Below are positions 13,054 to 23,663 of a stretch of 64,000 nucleotides of DNA, one piece after another. The DNA is taken from contig CAJFCV020000004.1 in the NCBI GenBank assembly GCA_904066235.2, forward strand, positions 6,262,001 through 6,326,000. The letters are read 5' to 3'. The notes beneath the pieces were generated by a model. That model searched no databases and was not told the origin of the DNA. It was given only the letters and a program-made list of their open reading frames with translations. Position 1 is the stretch's first letter. Every line of letters starts with the position of its first letter. Source of the stretch: Bursaphelenchus xylophilus (Eukaryota; Nematoda; Chromadorea; Rhabditida; Aphelenchoididae). Made by a program: the position numbers and the translations under genes.

Positions 13054-13570
13054 ACCCGGTTGTTTTTGTAACTCGTCCTAGACAGTTATCTTTATTTGTA
13101 AATTTCAGGAAACCCGTGAATAGATATAAAGTAGGCTTCTTTATCCGAGCTTTCTTAGGTTATTGGTTAAGCTTTATGTTTTTGTTAACCTTCCTAAATC
13201 TCTCCAGTCCAAACCGAAACTCACTAATTCTTATAATCTTATCTTATATTCTAACTGCCATTCAAGTGACTCTGAACTGCCATTTATGACTTTGGATTAA
13301 ATTATGAACTCATACATTACTACTGAAATTAAATATAAATGATCATGTCATGGCTAAAAATTCCAAGGATTCCAAGAATCGGAATGCAGTAAAAGGAACG
13401 ATTTCGTGCTCTATGATTTCCGGTTTCTAGGCTCGATTTCATTGAGAAAATAGAAAGAAATGGAGAAATCCCAAACATCGTGACCTCAAACCGGATCCCA
13501 ATACTTTATTCTGACCTACACTGCAATATAAAATCCATCAGACATTGCTTTCCAACCCCATTTACCAGAG
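13054..13570. other. gon-1 3' region and neuropeptide gene upstream region
   Basis: No gene is recognised. The first part should contain the gon-1 3' UTR. The last part, up to the ATG at 13571, should contain the promoter of the small neuropeptide gene. Confidence 0.4.
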
Positions 13571-14252
13571 ATGTCCCCATTACTAACCACCGTTACTGCA
13601 CTATTCCTCTTTTCTTCTGTTTACGGACAAAGACGTAAGTAACACTTCAATCATCACGCACTTTTCGCTGTCCGCCACTGAAATAGGTTGTAGAAAGGCC
13701 CCCAACAAGGAATCCTGATTTACGTCTAAATTGACAAGCCCTCTAGAGGGGCCTCGTCTAGTATACTATCACCGATACCATCTACAATACCATCAAATCT
13801 CTTACACATTATCTGCCTATCCTGTGAAAAGCTCTGTAGAAAATGGGCGGGACATTTGACGATTATAAAATTGTTTTCTTTCCGCTGACTGCAGTATTCG
13901 TGGTGGGACACCGACTTCTTTTGTCCATTTTTTGAACCCTTTAACTTGATCATTTAACAAATTTTTAGAGAATGCAATCACAGACAAGGTGGGACAAGGG
14001 AACTTCGCATTCGCGCGACGTAAGTGGAATCAAATTGACAAAATGTAACTGATTACAGCTTTTGCATTCGCATTGACTGAGAATGGAGAATGGTATCCCA
14101 TTGCTAAGAGATCCCGAACTTCAACGTTTGCCTTCAAAGAAACCCCCAAAGAGAAAGAAAGAGATTCCTTCGCCTTTGCCAAGAGATCCGAAGATCCCAA
14201 ATTTGCCTACGATTTTGCCAAAAGAGCCAAGTTTGCTTTTTTGAAAAAGTAA
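13571..14252 (+). CDS. FAFA-type neuropeptide precursor (nlp-18/nlp-20-like)
   Basis: Three exons (13571-13634, 13969-14019, 14059-14252) join in frame to a precursor of about 100 residues. A signal peptide (MSPLLTTVTALFLFSSVYGQ) is followed by short segments rich in F-A-F-A: GNFAFARPFAFA, DSFAFA and KFAYDFA. They are separated by KR sites (IAKRS, FAKRS, FAKRA), as in prohormone-convertase processed precursors. C. elegans NLP-18 and NLP-20 release peptides ending in FAFA, so this gene probably belongs to that family and acts as a secreted ligand for a GPCR. The assignment rests on the short motif and precursor architecture only. The last segment ends in FAFLKK and may not be a mature peptide. 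Confidence 0.7.
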
Positions 14253-14382
14253 AATAAAGTACCTGATAAAATGAAGATAAAAATGGGGGCTGAACCGAAA
14301 AATAAAATAATAAACTTTGGCGAAAACATCAATATTTACACCACCTGTAATCCAGTTTCTAATTAGTAACAACTTTAGACAT

Positions 14383-15976
14383 CTAATTCAAGATGTTGAT
14401 CGATGAGGTGAAACGAGTAAGCTCATGGGATTGCTGAGATGACTTTCGACTTAGGGATTGGGCATTCGATTCCACCTCCAATCCAGTCCACGATTCCATG
14501 GGGATCTTCATCAAGGCTAAGAACACGCCGGCGGCCTCTTCTTCGGTAACTTCACACGTCGGCCGACCAACTCCCATTGCCACAGGGCCTACTCTCCGGC
14601 ATAATGCAGCTGGCTCCACGAATCCGTGCTAATCAGATTTGTAAATCAATGTAGAAAACTTACAAAACTCCCTTCTCCAAGTCGCTTCCAATGTTTGACC
14701 AAATAAACGATTGTATCACAATGAGGATGCGGAAGTCCTTGCACGAGTTCCAGCAGCTTCGAACCGCCGTCTTCTTCGGTTGATGCAGAAACAAATTCCT
14801 GAGTCTCAGGAAGTTGAATCAAAGGCTCCTACAATAACTGCCGGTATAATTCACTTTATATCCTACCCTAATATCAGCCAAGAATCGTTTCAAGCATCCA
14901 GCCACATCATTCATTTGGAATCCCGTCAACTTTGGGATACTTTTACTTTTCTTGAACATGGCCAACAACTTGGACGAGCATTCTTCGTCCCTAAAAAAAT
15001 AATGCAAAAAATAAATAACGTACCCAAACCCTTCGTATAAGTCTTCTGGTACCTCGCATCTCTCGAGATATAAAACACAATGCCCGACGAGGTGTGGAAT
15101 CATTGGACGATCATCTGGGCAATAATCTCCTAATCTCAACCTTCCCTTCCCATACAGTGACTTGGGAGTTTCTTTCTTCGGAAGACAAGGAAACCCGACT
15201 TTTTGAATACAATCAGAGTGGAAGGATAGCTTGCAAGCTAAAATTAAGTGCCTGTTATTCCAATACAATCCCGAAATTACCATTGCATTTTTTACTCATT
15301 GAACCAAACTTTATGGGTGTATTGCATGACGCACACTCCACGGCACTGATCATCTTCTTTACTCGAGTACTGCAGAACTCATGGGCTCGGCAGCCATCAA
15401 AACTATCCCAATTTGATATGGAAATGTCCTTACTTTCATTCCTAAAACATAAATATATCTATAATTATATAACTTACAAAGCCTGTGGAATCAATGTAGT
15501 CGTTGCTCTCCTCTGAGAAGCCGGCGCTTTCTGATCCAACTAAAGAAAGTAAAAAAATATAAAATAAAATTCTTACAGATTCCAATAAATTTGGTACAGA
15601 AATGGACCTCCTCAATTTACTTTTCCGTCTCGTTTCCTTTTCGAATTTTTTTTCCTTAAGCTCATCTTTTTCGTCAAAATCGTTGGCTCCATTCTCTTCT
15701 TCTCCCAAGTTAACCTACAAGATATTAGATATTACCCTAGCAGATTATTACTTGAAGCTCGGTAATGAAAGCCTTGTTTTCGTACGACGTCTCGAGTAAT
15801 ATTTTCTTTGCTGAGGAGACACTCTGATTCACAATATCCAAAGCTTCTTGTCCCGTCACCTCTATCGACCTCTTCCTGTGGCTAGTATTCATAACATAAA
15901 ACCTAAAACAATGCCATATTGGTTCAAATTAACTTACAACAACTTTAAAAGAAGTTGGAAACGATCGGACTGAAAA
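14383..15976 (-). CDS. cyk-4: CYK-4/MgcRacGAP-like RhoGAP
   Basis: Read from right to left, the exons encode a charged N-terminal part, a basic Ser/Thr segment (RRKSKLRRSISVPNLLES), and a C1 zinc-finger domain (HEF..CASCNTPIKFG..C split by an intron from CKLSFHSDCIQKVGFPC). A RhoGAP domain (RPMIPHLVGHCVLYLE, GCLKRFLADIR, HCDTIVYLVKHWKRL) follows, with a polar tail ending at 14383. C1 followed by RhoGAP is the CYK-4/MgcRacGAP architecture; that protein works with a kinesin-6 in centralspindlin during cytokinesis. The N-terminal coiled coil of the family is largely absent from what I can assemble. A possible first Met is at 15892, but an exon encoding SDRFQLLLKLL lies just upstream (about 15942-15976). 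The 5' end is therefore uncertain. Confidence 0.8.
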
Positions 15977-16144
15977 TTTGACGTTGTTATAAAAATATAA
16001 ATTTTTATAAAATTTGAAAACTCAAACCTTTGACGTCAATCATTCGCGACGGGACCCAAAAATTAAGTTTTTTTTATTTATTTATTGCTAGCGCTAGCGC
16101 GCTGATGTTTTGCCAGGTCAAGATCATGAATTAAAAGATGAGAT

Positions 16145-16773
16145 ATGGCCGGATTTGATCCATTTAAAACAGATTTATACTTCTTTGACGACTTGACCAG
16201 ACAGAAGGCCAACGATCTTCTAAGATGCAGTGAGGTTGGCACTTTTTTGGTAAGAACCTCCACTTCCGATCCTTCAAATCTTTCACTGAGTTTAAGGTAT
16301 GTGTGATTGTAAACTCCTATTTTTTTTAGAATTTCTTACGACGAAGATAATTCGATCAGGCATTATTTTATACAAAAGACCAAAAGTGATGCGGGTAAAT
16401 GGATTGTTTCGGTATGTTGTCCATCATCCCTGAATGACTTTTTTTTTCTTAAGTTGAATGGAAAGGACTTCCCTGATTTATCTTACCTAATACAGTATTA
16501 CATGGAAGTCCCGCTTGGTCATACACAACTTTTAAAACCAGTGCCAAAGGAAGCTATTTGCCATGTAAGCCATGTTTAGACGTAAATATTTTGTCTGACT
16601 TTAAGGTGGTCGGACTGTACAGATTTTATGGAGAACGGATTACTGACCTTCCGTTTGATGTTAATGAAGCCTTGGAGATAATATCTAAGCCAGAGGAAAG
16701 CTGGTGGGTGGCCAGAAATGTTTTGGGAGACGTCGGTCTTGTTCCAGTGACTTATGTAAATATAAGAACGTGA
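16145..16773 (+). CDS. ced-2: CED-2/CRK SH2-SH3 adaptor
   Basis: The start MAGFDPFKTDLYFFDDLTR is followed by an SH2 domain (LLRCSEVGTFLVRTSTS has the FLVR phosphotyrosine-binding arginine; HYFIQK) and one SH3 domain (VVGLYRFYGERITDLPF, EESWWVARN, GLVPVTYV), ending in TGA at 16771. The sequence aligns along its length with C. elegans CED-2, which links CED-5/CED-12 to CED-10 Rac in corpse engulfment and cell migration. The protein has about 170 residues and stops after the first SH3, whereas CED-2 and CrkII carry a second C-terminal SH3. Its start lies only about 250 bp from the cyk-4 5' end on the other strand, which suggests a shared divergent promoter. The next gene starts about 110 bp downstream. 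Confidence 0.9.
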
Positions 16774-16884
16774 AGTTCACATTGTGATAGTGCATAATAA
16801 ATTGAGATTATAATATGACATTAGTTTTCTTGTTTAGACAAATAACTACTTTTATTTTTTGATTTCTTTGTTATTTTATTACGG

Positions 16885-17725
16885 ATGCAGATGGACTTTA
16901 TAATGATTGATGACAATATCGTGGAAGAAGATGATATACTTGAAGGGTGTGCGTGCACTGGTACCTGTACTTTTGAAAATGGATGTAATTGTCTTATCTA
17001 TAAAAAAGCAAGTCTACAGTTAGTTTACTTTTAATTTCATAGAATTACAACGGTTCTGGAAGGCTGATCGACGAATTTAATTCAATAAACCCTGTTCTGG
17101 AATGTCATGATGAATGTAAGTGTGACTCTGAATGTTCAAATAGACTCGTGGGGAACGGTTGCAAAAAGAAATTGGATCCTTTCTATGATCAAATAAAGGG
17201 ATATGGGTTAAAAGCATCGGAAAGCATATATCCAAAGGAATTTGTAATCGAATATAAAGGCGAAGTTATATCAGAAGAAGAGGCTTGGAGAAGAGCTAAG
17301 AAGTATAAGGATGACGGACGCGAGCATAATTATATTTATACGATAAACGAACATTTAGAAGGTAAACCTTTTATGTATTGATTCTTATATTATCGTAGAT
17401 CGTATTCAACGAACATTTATTGACGCCACCTCATTCGGCGGACTGGCCCGCTTCATTAACCATTCTTGCAGCCCCAATCTCACTCCCGTGGTTGTAAGGT
17501 GCGGGAGAATATCTCCTCAGTTGGCTTTGTTCGCAAATAAAGTCATCAATGCGGGTAAGTGTCTATTTCATTAATATAATAAAATTTTCTCATGTTGTTC
17601 CAGGAGATGAGCTCTGTTACGATTATGGGTCTTCCTCAGATCCGGTTGGAGGTGGAAAGAAGTGTCATTGCGGGGCTTCGGATTGTCGCGGATTCCTGCC
17701 GTCTGGGAGTTATGGGAAGATTTAA
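16885..17725 (+). CDS. set-23: SET-domain histone-lysine methyltransferase (SET-23-like)
   Basis: The product has about 240 residues. A Cys-rich pre-SET region (GCACTGTCTFENGCNC, ECHDECKCDSECSNR) leads into a SET domain with GLKASE, YKGEVIS, RFINHSCSPN and the catalytic GDELCYDYG. It ends with a post-SET HCG..DCRG motif. Size and order match C. elegans SET-23 and the SETMAR SET module, predicted to methylate histone H3 lysine. Two in-frame Met codons (16885 and 16891) are possible starts. It lies between ced-2 and the secreted EF-hand gene on the same strand with very short gaps, as expected for a trans-spliced operon. Confidence 0.85.
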
Positions 17726-17773
17726 TGGACTCCTCAAATATAAAAGAGCCTAAGAGAAGACTATTATGTAATA

Positions 17774-18511
17774 ATGATGAAGTTCTTCAGCGCCTATGTT
17801 CTGATGGTGACTGCAGTTGTGGCTCAGACCCAGAGACCTTTTGTTGACATCACGCCGGTACCCATGGAGAAACTCAACCCTCGACTTTCAGGTAACTTCA
17901 CTGGCCATCTTTACAGTAATCTGTATTTTCAGAATTCCTTCGTATCGATACCAACTCGGATAATCAACTGACCTTCAGCGAGTTCATTCTTTCTGACCGA
18001 CCATTCATTGAGAGTCAGTCCAGGTATTTCCATGAACTCGATCTTAACAATGATGGACGAATCACCAGAAATGAATTCGAAAATTATTTTAAGAAACATG
18101 ACGAAGAAGAGAGACAACAACGAATTCAGACCGATCAGTTCTTCAAAAACCTTGTATGTTACGGTATTTTAAATACGACCCTTTATAATCTGTCGCGCAG
18201 TATTTTTTATAATAATATTAGAGGTAAAATTTTACGGATTGTAGGTAGAGTGTAGCTATTTTGCGGGTATGATGTCCAACTTTTAGGGGCGACCATCCAA
18301 TTTCCCTTTTAAAGACTTCAAAGGCGTGGTTTACGCATTTCGAGCCTCCAAAAATGTAAGGGGCTCCTGGTATATCCCACCTTTCTGACTATTTCAGAAC
18401 AGTTCTCCACCGTTTAACTTCGGTCCTCGCTTCGGGCCTGTGAATCCTCAACTTCTTCAAGCCAGCGAAGCCGACAAACACTCCAACAACAGTGAATCCA
18501 AAAATGAATAA
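17774..18511 (+). CDS. Secreted EF-hand calcium-binding protein
   Basis: The start MMKFFSAYVLMVTAVVAQT looks like a signal peptide. Two canonical EF-hand loops follow: DTNSDNQLTFSE and DLNNDGRITRNE, with acidic residues at the calcium-coordinating positions. A charged helix and a C-terminal region with FNFGPRFGPVN and a polar Ser/Asn tail complete about 190 residues. Exons join at 17891/17932, at about 18153/18288 and at 18357/18400. It is likely a secreted or secretory-pathway calcium sensor; I do not recognise a specific ortholog. It starts only 48 bp after the set-23 stop codon. Confidence 0.8.
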
Positions 18512-18985
18512 CGTTAATAGAAATCATCACTGTTTAATAACAATCATCAGACCTTACTGACTACTATGTCGACACTGACTTATGAATAAATTCATTTTAT
18601 TTGCTTTAGTGACTACGGTAAATGAGGTCGGTTCTCTTGATCTCGGATCTATTTTACTACATTAGGACTGTGATCTACAGTACATACAAATGTAATATTC
18701 AAAAAATGGAATGTTCCGCAAAAGTCAACAAATTGTTGTGATTGCTTCTCTGTACCGATACTGGGATTGTTCTTTAGCCCCCTCCCCGCCAGTGATAAAA
18801 AGTTTTTTTAACGGCGGTGTCTCTCTTCTGGTTATTGATTTGGTCTCCTTTCTACGTGATAACCTCCAATTTTTGCGGAGACGGGGAGGTAGTGGAGACG
18901 AAAGGCGAACAATTCAAAAGGGCCCTTATCACTAGTGCTTTAATTAGGACAAAATTTATGCTTCCATTTCTGTAATTGGATCGGG
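18512..18985. other. Spacer before the bZIP gene
   Basis: This holds the presumed 3' UTR of the EF-hand gene (an AATAAA-like stretch near 18587) and the upstream region of the bZIP gene. The open frame at 18711-18935 shows no domain and I do not call it. Confidence 0.4.
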
Positions 18986-19989
18986 ATGACTTCTCGTTTC
19001 AATGGCGAAGATCTCGTCAAAAGGTCACTCTTCGTCTCATTGATCGGTCTCAAGAAGAAACAAAAGGAAGAATCCCCAAAACAAGGTAATAGAATATCAT
19101 CTGACATTTGAAAACCACTCCTTTTTGCGTTATTCTTTTCAGAAACTTACAATCCATGGAGTAGATTCAATGCAAATAATTTTGATGAAGCCACCGAGCC
19201 ATGTTCAACAAAAAGAATGCAGGAACGTGACAAGAACATTTCCGAGCGTCATCAAAGCCCCTATGGTCTGTTGACTGATCAGATGCAGGATGTTCTCTTG
19301 ACGTCGCCACATGATGTTCTTCTATCATCCCCTCCTCCTCCAGACACTCCAAATGTCGCTTCTCCACATGATATCTACCAAGAAATAGTCACTGAATGTG
19401 CTACTCTTGAACAATCTCAATACTTCGACAAACAGGCAGGTGTCTCCATTGATTTGTCATGTGCTTAGGTACCCAACCAGACTTTATCCTGGGCTCCGGA
19501 GCTCCCGCAGTATCCAGTACTACAGGACAACAGCTGCCCCCCACCATGTTACACACCAGTGCCAGAGCCCTTGATATGTCCAAACTGCCATTACATTACA
19601 AACCCCGTAACGTTTCCCCACGCAGAACTAAATAGTATTCGAATACCAAGTAGAGTGAATGGTATAACAATAGAAGAGCTGGTGAAGATGATCATCTCAA
19701 GCCTCAAAAATTCTGAGTCCACGGAGGAATCGAAAGAATCACCTGAAGAGACCCTGCGGAGAAAAAGACAGCAGGTAAGTCATTTAGTGTAGATTATGAG
19801 TAGACGTTAAAATTGTTTTAGAATAATGCGGCTGCAGCTAGATACCGAAAGCGACAGCGGGAAGAAAAGATGACCAGTTCCTCGGAATTCGAAGAAATGT
19901 CTCAAAGGAATAAGGTCCTGCGGACCCAGATAGGACAGATTCAGAAAGAGATGGCCATGTTAAGAGAGCATATTCTCACTATGAAATAA
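18986..19989 (+). CDS. ATF4-class bZIP transcription factor
   Basis: Exons join to a protein with an N-terminal segment starting MTSRFNGEDLVKRSLFVSL, a Ser/Pro-rich middle (LLTSPHDVLLSSPPPPDTP) and a Cys-containing segment (CPNCHYITNPVTF). The C-terminal bZIP has the basic region NNAAAARYRKRQREEK and leucine-zipper heptads (NKVLRTQIGQIQKEMAMLREHI), ending in TAA at 19987. The N-x-x-A-A-x-R-Y-R basic motif is typical of ATF4-type factors, which act in stress and amino-acid responses. It may correspond to C. elegans atf-4 or another ATF4-like gene. One junction (19435/19469) keeps frame only with a GC-AG intron of 33 bp. Confidence 0.8.
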
Positions 19990-20162
19990 AATAATGATTT
20001 AATCATTTATAAATTATCGTAAAAAGCAGTGTACACACAAAATACATGACTAAAATAAGAAAGGCTAAAACATGAAGGTAATCACATGGCCAGATATTCC
20101 AGAATAAAGATCTAGTCGACGAAATTAAGCGAAAATGGATCGAGACTGGCCGAAACAGGCGA

Positions 20163-21025
20163 TCAACGCTGACTTTTGGAATGCTGGATTAACCATTGTA
20201 GAGTAATATCTAAAAGAACTTCTTTAGAAGAGAATTACAAGTGAGAAACTCTACTTTTCTGCAGAGATCAACTGTACTTTTCTCCAAAGATCTCCAGAAA
20301 ACACCCAAGTGTATAATTTAAAAGATAACCGATGTTTTAGATTACTAACACCACCAAGCGTGACGAACCTACTTACCGATATTTGACTTATTTTTACATG
20401 AAATGGAGTAACAGCAAATCTCTCGATTCTGGATGGTAGATAAAGACCTAAAGCAATAATCAAAGAAAACAAAAAAAACCTTACATCCTCTCAATCAACT
20501 CCCGTTCGTCCAACGCACTTGGAAGGTCCTTTTTGTTACCTAGGACAAGGACAGGGATTCCTTCCAATTGAGGTTTCTCTAATAATTGCATGAGTTCATT
20601 CTTGGCGGCTTCTAATTTTTCCTCGTCGGCAGCATCGACCATGAAAACAATAGCATTTACACCTCGGCAATATCTTTCCCACATAGATCTGAACCGTGGT
20701 TGACCTCCAATATCCCAAAGCTAAAAATATTACTTATTTCTTTCGAAACTAGTTGATATCAATATAAGTATTTTAAGCCCTACTTTGATCGTGACGTTTC
20801 CTTTGGTGATCTTCCTCATGTTAAACCCGACGGTGGGAATCGACCCTTCTTCCATAAATTGGCCACTCTAAAAACAAATCATAACAAGCAATAACGACTT
20901 ACGGCAATTACATTGACAAAAGTAGTCTTTCCTGAGCTCTGGAGGCCAACTAAAGTAAGTTCCATCTCCTCCTTCCAAAAGAGGCTTCGGAACCAATCCA
21001 AGATCCGGTTAATCATCGACAACAT
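20163..21025 (-). CDS. arl-8: ARL8 small GTPase
   Basis: On the minus strand the start is [20 protein letters not shown], followed by the P-loop GLQSSGKTT, switch I with [12 protein letters not shown], switch [21 protein letters not shown] and the guanine-specificity motif NKKDLP. The C-terminus is [19 protein letters not shown], ending QHSKSQR. These are near-identical to metazoan ARL8, which sits on lysosomes and synaptic vesicle precursors and recruits kinesin adaptors. An N-terminal amphipathic helix replaces a myristoylation glycine, as in the family. Exon joins restore the split Met at ERM|SLSTIQ. Full length, about 185 residues. Confidence 0.95.
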
Positions 21026-21597
21026 CTTATCTTCTGACTGTTGTTATTGTTATCACCGATTCCTTCCGATACTATCCGTTTCGTTTCCTTACTCATTTCT
21101 TCGATTTTGGCTTTCCGATCTTTTAGTTTTGGCGGTCTTTTGTCTTCGTTGTGGGACAAAAGTGAAAAATCGTTAAGCAAGAAATTTAAATCTTTCCTGG
21201 CGCCGCAAACTTTAATGTAAGCGATTTTAAGACTATCAGTTTATAACTTTTTTATTGTCGGACTCTAACATCAAAGGAGTCCAAAATTATTTACAAGCCG
21301 AACTTTTCACCTGCTGGCGCCGGCTTCTGTAAACATTATCAGTGATACACAGAAGAATGGATCGCAACATTGCTTGAGTCATGATCTTGTGGATCCTCGG
21401 AATAGCTCTAAACCCGTAAAGCCTTTTTTCTTATGCATTAATATCCCCATCCTCAATCAGATGGATGAGTCAGAATACAAATAGGTTTGCGCACTGAAAC
21501 TCGAGTAAAAGTCAAAACAGTCTTAAATCGGGAGGGAAAAGCCCTGCGGCCATTTGATAAGCCTTGGAAGGAAGCCCGTTCATATCAAAACTTGATT
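21026..21597. other. Divergent spacer between arl-8 and the Ly6 gene
   Basis: No gene is recognised. A frame runs open from 21487 into the Ly6 protein, but the predicted signal peptide begins at 21598, so the upstream part is probably 5' UTR. The region should hold both promoters. Confidence 0.4.
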
Positions 21598-22715
21598 ATG
21601 ACCAGCTCGGTTGTTCTGTTTCTTCTCTGCGGGACGGTGTTTGTGACCTCAGGGCAGAATCTGAAGTGTTACTCGTGTGATGGGAAGTGTGATTGTAGAG
21701 ATCCCAGAGAGGAATTGTGTCCGGATTCCACCTTTTGCTACATTTTGAGAAGTACGGCGGATCGGAAAGGTAAGGTTTAAGCATCTGAATAGTTTTGCAA
21801 TAAAATATTGTTTTTGTAAACAAATTTGATAAAAAATCCAAAAAGTGTTACGCAAGTGGTTGCAGTTGTTCGACGAGGATGTGCCCTGAGTTGTAGAAGT
21901 GTGAATGTATTCGATAATGTGTGTGCCCTTTGTCGTGGGAGTTTCTGCAACATGGAAGCCAATGAGAGTAAGTACCACATTCAGAAAATAAGACTCTAGA
22001 TTACCAACCATACACAAACTACGATGAATGCTTGGAATATGACAGGAATGCTCAAGAGGTCAGATCTAAAACCCCCATCGGGCAAGATGTGAGACCAACA
22101 AACGGCGAGAAGGGAGAAAGAATTATTAATCCAATTGGCCAGAAAGTTCAACAAAGTGGAGGAATCGGGCAAGATTTGACTCAAGAAATTCTAACACGAG
22201 GTCGGGAAGAAATTGTTTCCTTGAATCGACCACAACAAGATGTCTCAGCCGGTTCTGGGCCTAATCATAACAATGGAATCTCTGTTGGAGAAGGGACTCA
22301 CGTCCATCCAAGTGGGGATGTTGGTGTCCATCCAGGTGGAGTTGGGAATGGGGCGGTTTTGGATAGACAAACCGAGATCGGAGAGAGGTCAGAGATTGGG
22401 AACGATGGCCAGATTGGTCAAGAAGTCGGCTTTGAACCGGCATTGGTTGGTCCGGCTGCCGCTTCAGCCAATGGAATTGGAAATGGGGCTAATATAAATC
22501 ATTATGGAGATACGGGAAATGGAGCCGGGATCGGACATCCAAACTATGGCCCGGCTCCCTCAGTCGTCGATGGGGTTGGAACTGGCGCTGAATTTAAGTA
22601 AGGTTACAATTTGTTCCCTCTCTCAACAATTATTTTCAGTTCATCTTCCGCGATTGCTTCTTTTTCAACAATTTTGTTTATTTTAACCGTGCTTTACAAA
22701 CAGTTATCAATGTGA
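21598..22715 (+). CDS. Ly6/uPAR-type GPI-anchored protein with Gly/Asn-rich tail
   Basis: Four exons encode a signal peptide (MTSSVVLFLLCGTVFVTSGQ), a three-finger Ly6-like domain with paired cysteines (KCYSCDGKCDC, CPDSTFCYI, GCALSCRS, CALCRGSFCN ending in the usual C-N), and a hydrophilic linker of about 190 residues rich in Gly, Asn, Val and Ile. The C-terminus (SSSAIASFSTILFILTVLY) is hydrophobic, as expected for a GPI signal. It is likely a cell-surface protein. The linker carries repeated GNGA/GVGTGA-like units and is much longer than the short stalk usual in Ly6 proteins. I cannot assign an ortholog. Confidence 0.75.
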
Positions 22716-22825
22716 GACCGTAACAATAAATTATAACAATGACCCGATTTGGAAATGTTGTGTCCGGAGCGTTCCTGATGACTAACATTTGATGACTATG
22801 ACCTCTCAGTTGTGTGGGAGATGAC

Positions 22826-23491
22826 TTAAGGGACCTCTTTCGAAAGTAATTTCCTTTCCTCAGGCTTTGTTCGGATTCTTTTTGTGATCAAATTGTGTTT
22901 GCTGGTTTGCATTTTAAGTTCGTTTTGTAGCCTCTTGACCTCCTCTCTGAGCTCTTTACTATCATGTCTGTAATTTCAATTGTAATCATGGCAATCTTGA
23001 TGAGATTACCTTTCTTTTCTGTAAAATATCCATCCCATTATTCCAAAACAAAGGGATAAACAGAAGGATAAGGCGAGAATCCAGCAGGCCAGGCTGAGGG
23101 AGGCGATTCGACCATCATCCGACTCGATATGGGGCTGTTCTACTATAATCAAGTTGTTGCAAACATTACTTTAAACTTACGTGTTCGTTCACATAATTCT
23201 CCCCCAAAACCAGATGCACATCTGCAAGTCTTTGTTAATCAAACCAACAATTTTTTTACAAAATTTAGTTAGAAGTTTAAAAGAGGAGGGAAAAGAGAGC
23301 TAAGTTGGATCAGCTGACCTTAATCAGCACAAAGAGGAAACTTACGTGCAAAATTGAGCCCCCGCGTCGTCATAGCAGGATCCCCCGTTCTTACAAATAT
23401 TCTGAGCACATGGAGTCCAACTGGCAGGAATTGTAGCCCCTCGGGCGGATAGAATAAAAAGAAAAATTAGAAAACTGGAGAGTCTCGACAT
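22826..23491 (-). CDS. Small EGF-domain type I membrane protein
   Basis: A signal peptide (MSRLSSFLIFLFILSARGA) precedes one compact EGF domain: CAQNICKNGGSCYDDAG, then FC, then TCASGFGGELCE across an intron. A short stalk, one membrane segment (LACWILALSFCLSLCFGIMG) and a basic cytoplasmic tail of about 55 residues (LREEVKRLQNELK, probably coiled coil) follow, ending at 22826. Total about 160 residues. The layout of one EGF repeat next to a membrane anchor resembles EGF-family ligand precursors or small adhesion proteins; the sequence alone does not decide. It is the last of three same-strand EGF-like genes. Confidence 0.75.
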
Positions 23492-23663
23492 TACAAGAAT
23501 CTTCGGAGGAATGACTGAATCAAGACACTCTTATCACCGATGTATTTGTGCAATCGACAAGGGAGGGGGGCGTCAGAAAAGGACGTGGCCCGCGCACTTT
23601 TCTGCTTACTCACTTCTGTCAACATTGAGGTCTTAAAAGTATTTATTCGGACCATAAACTTTA

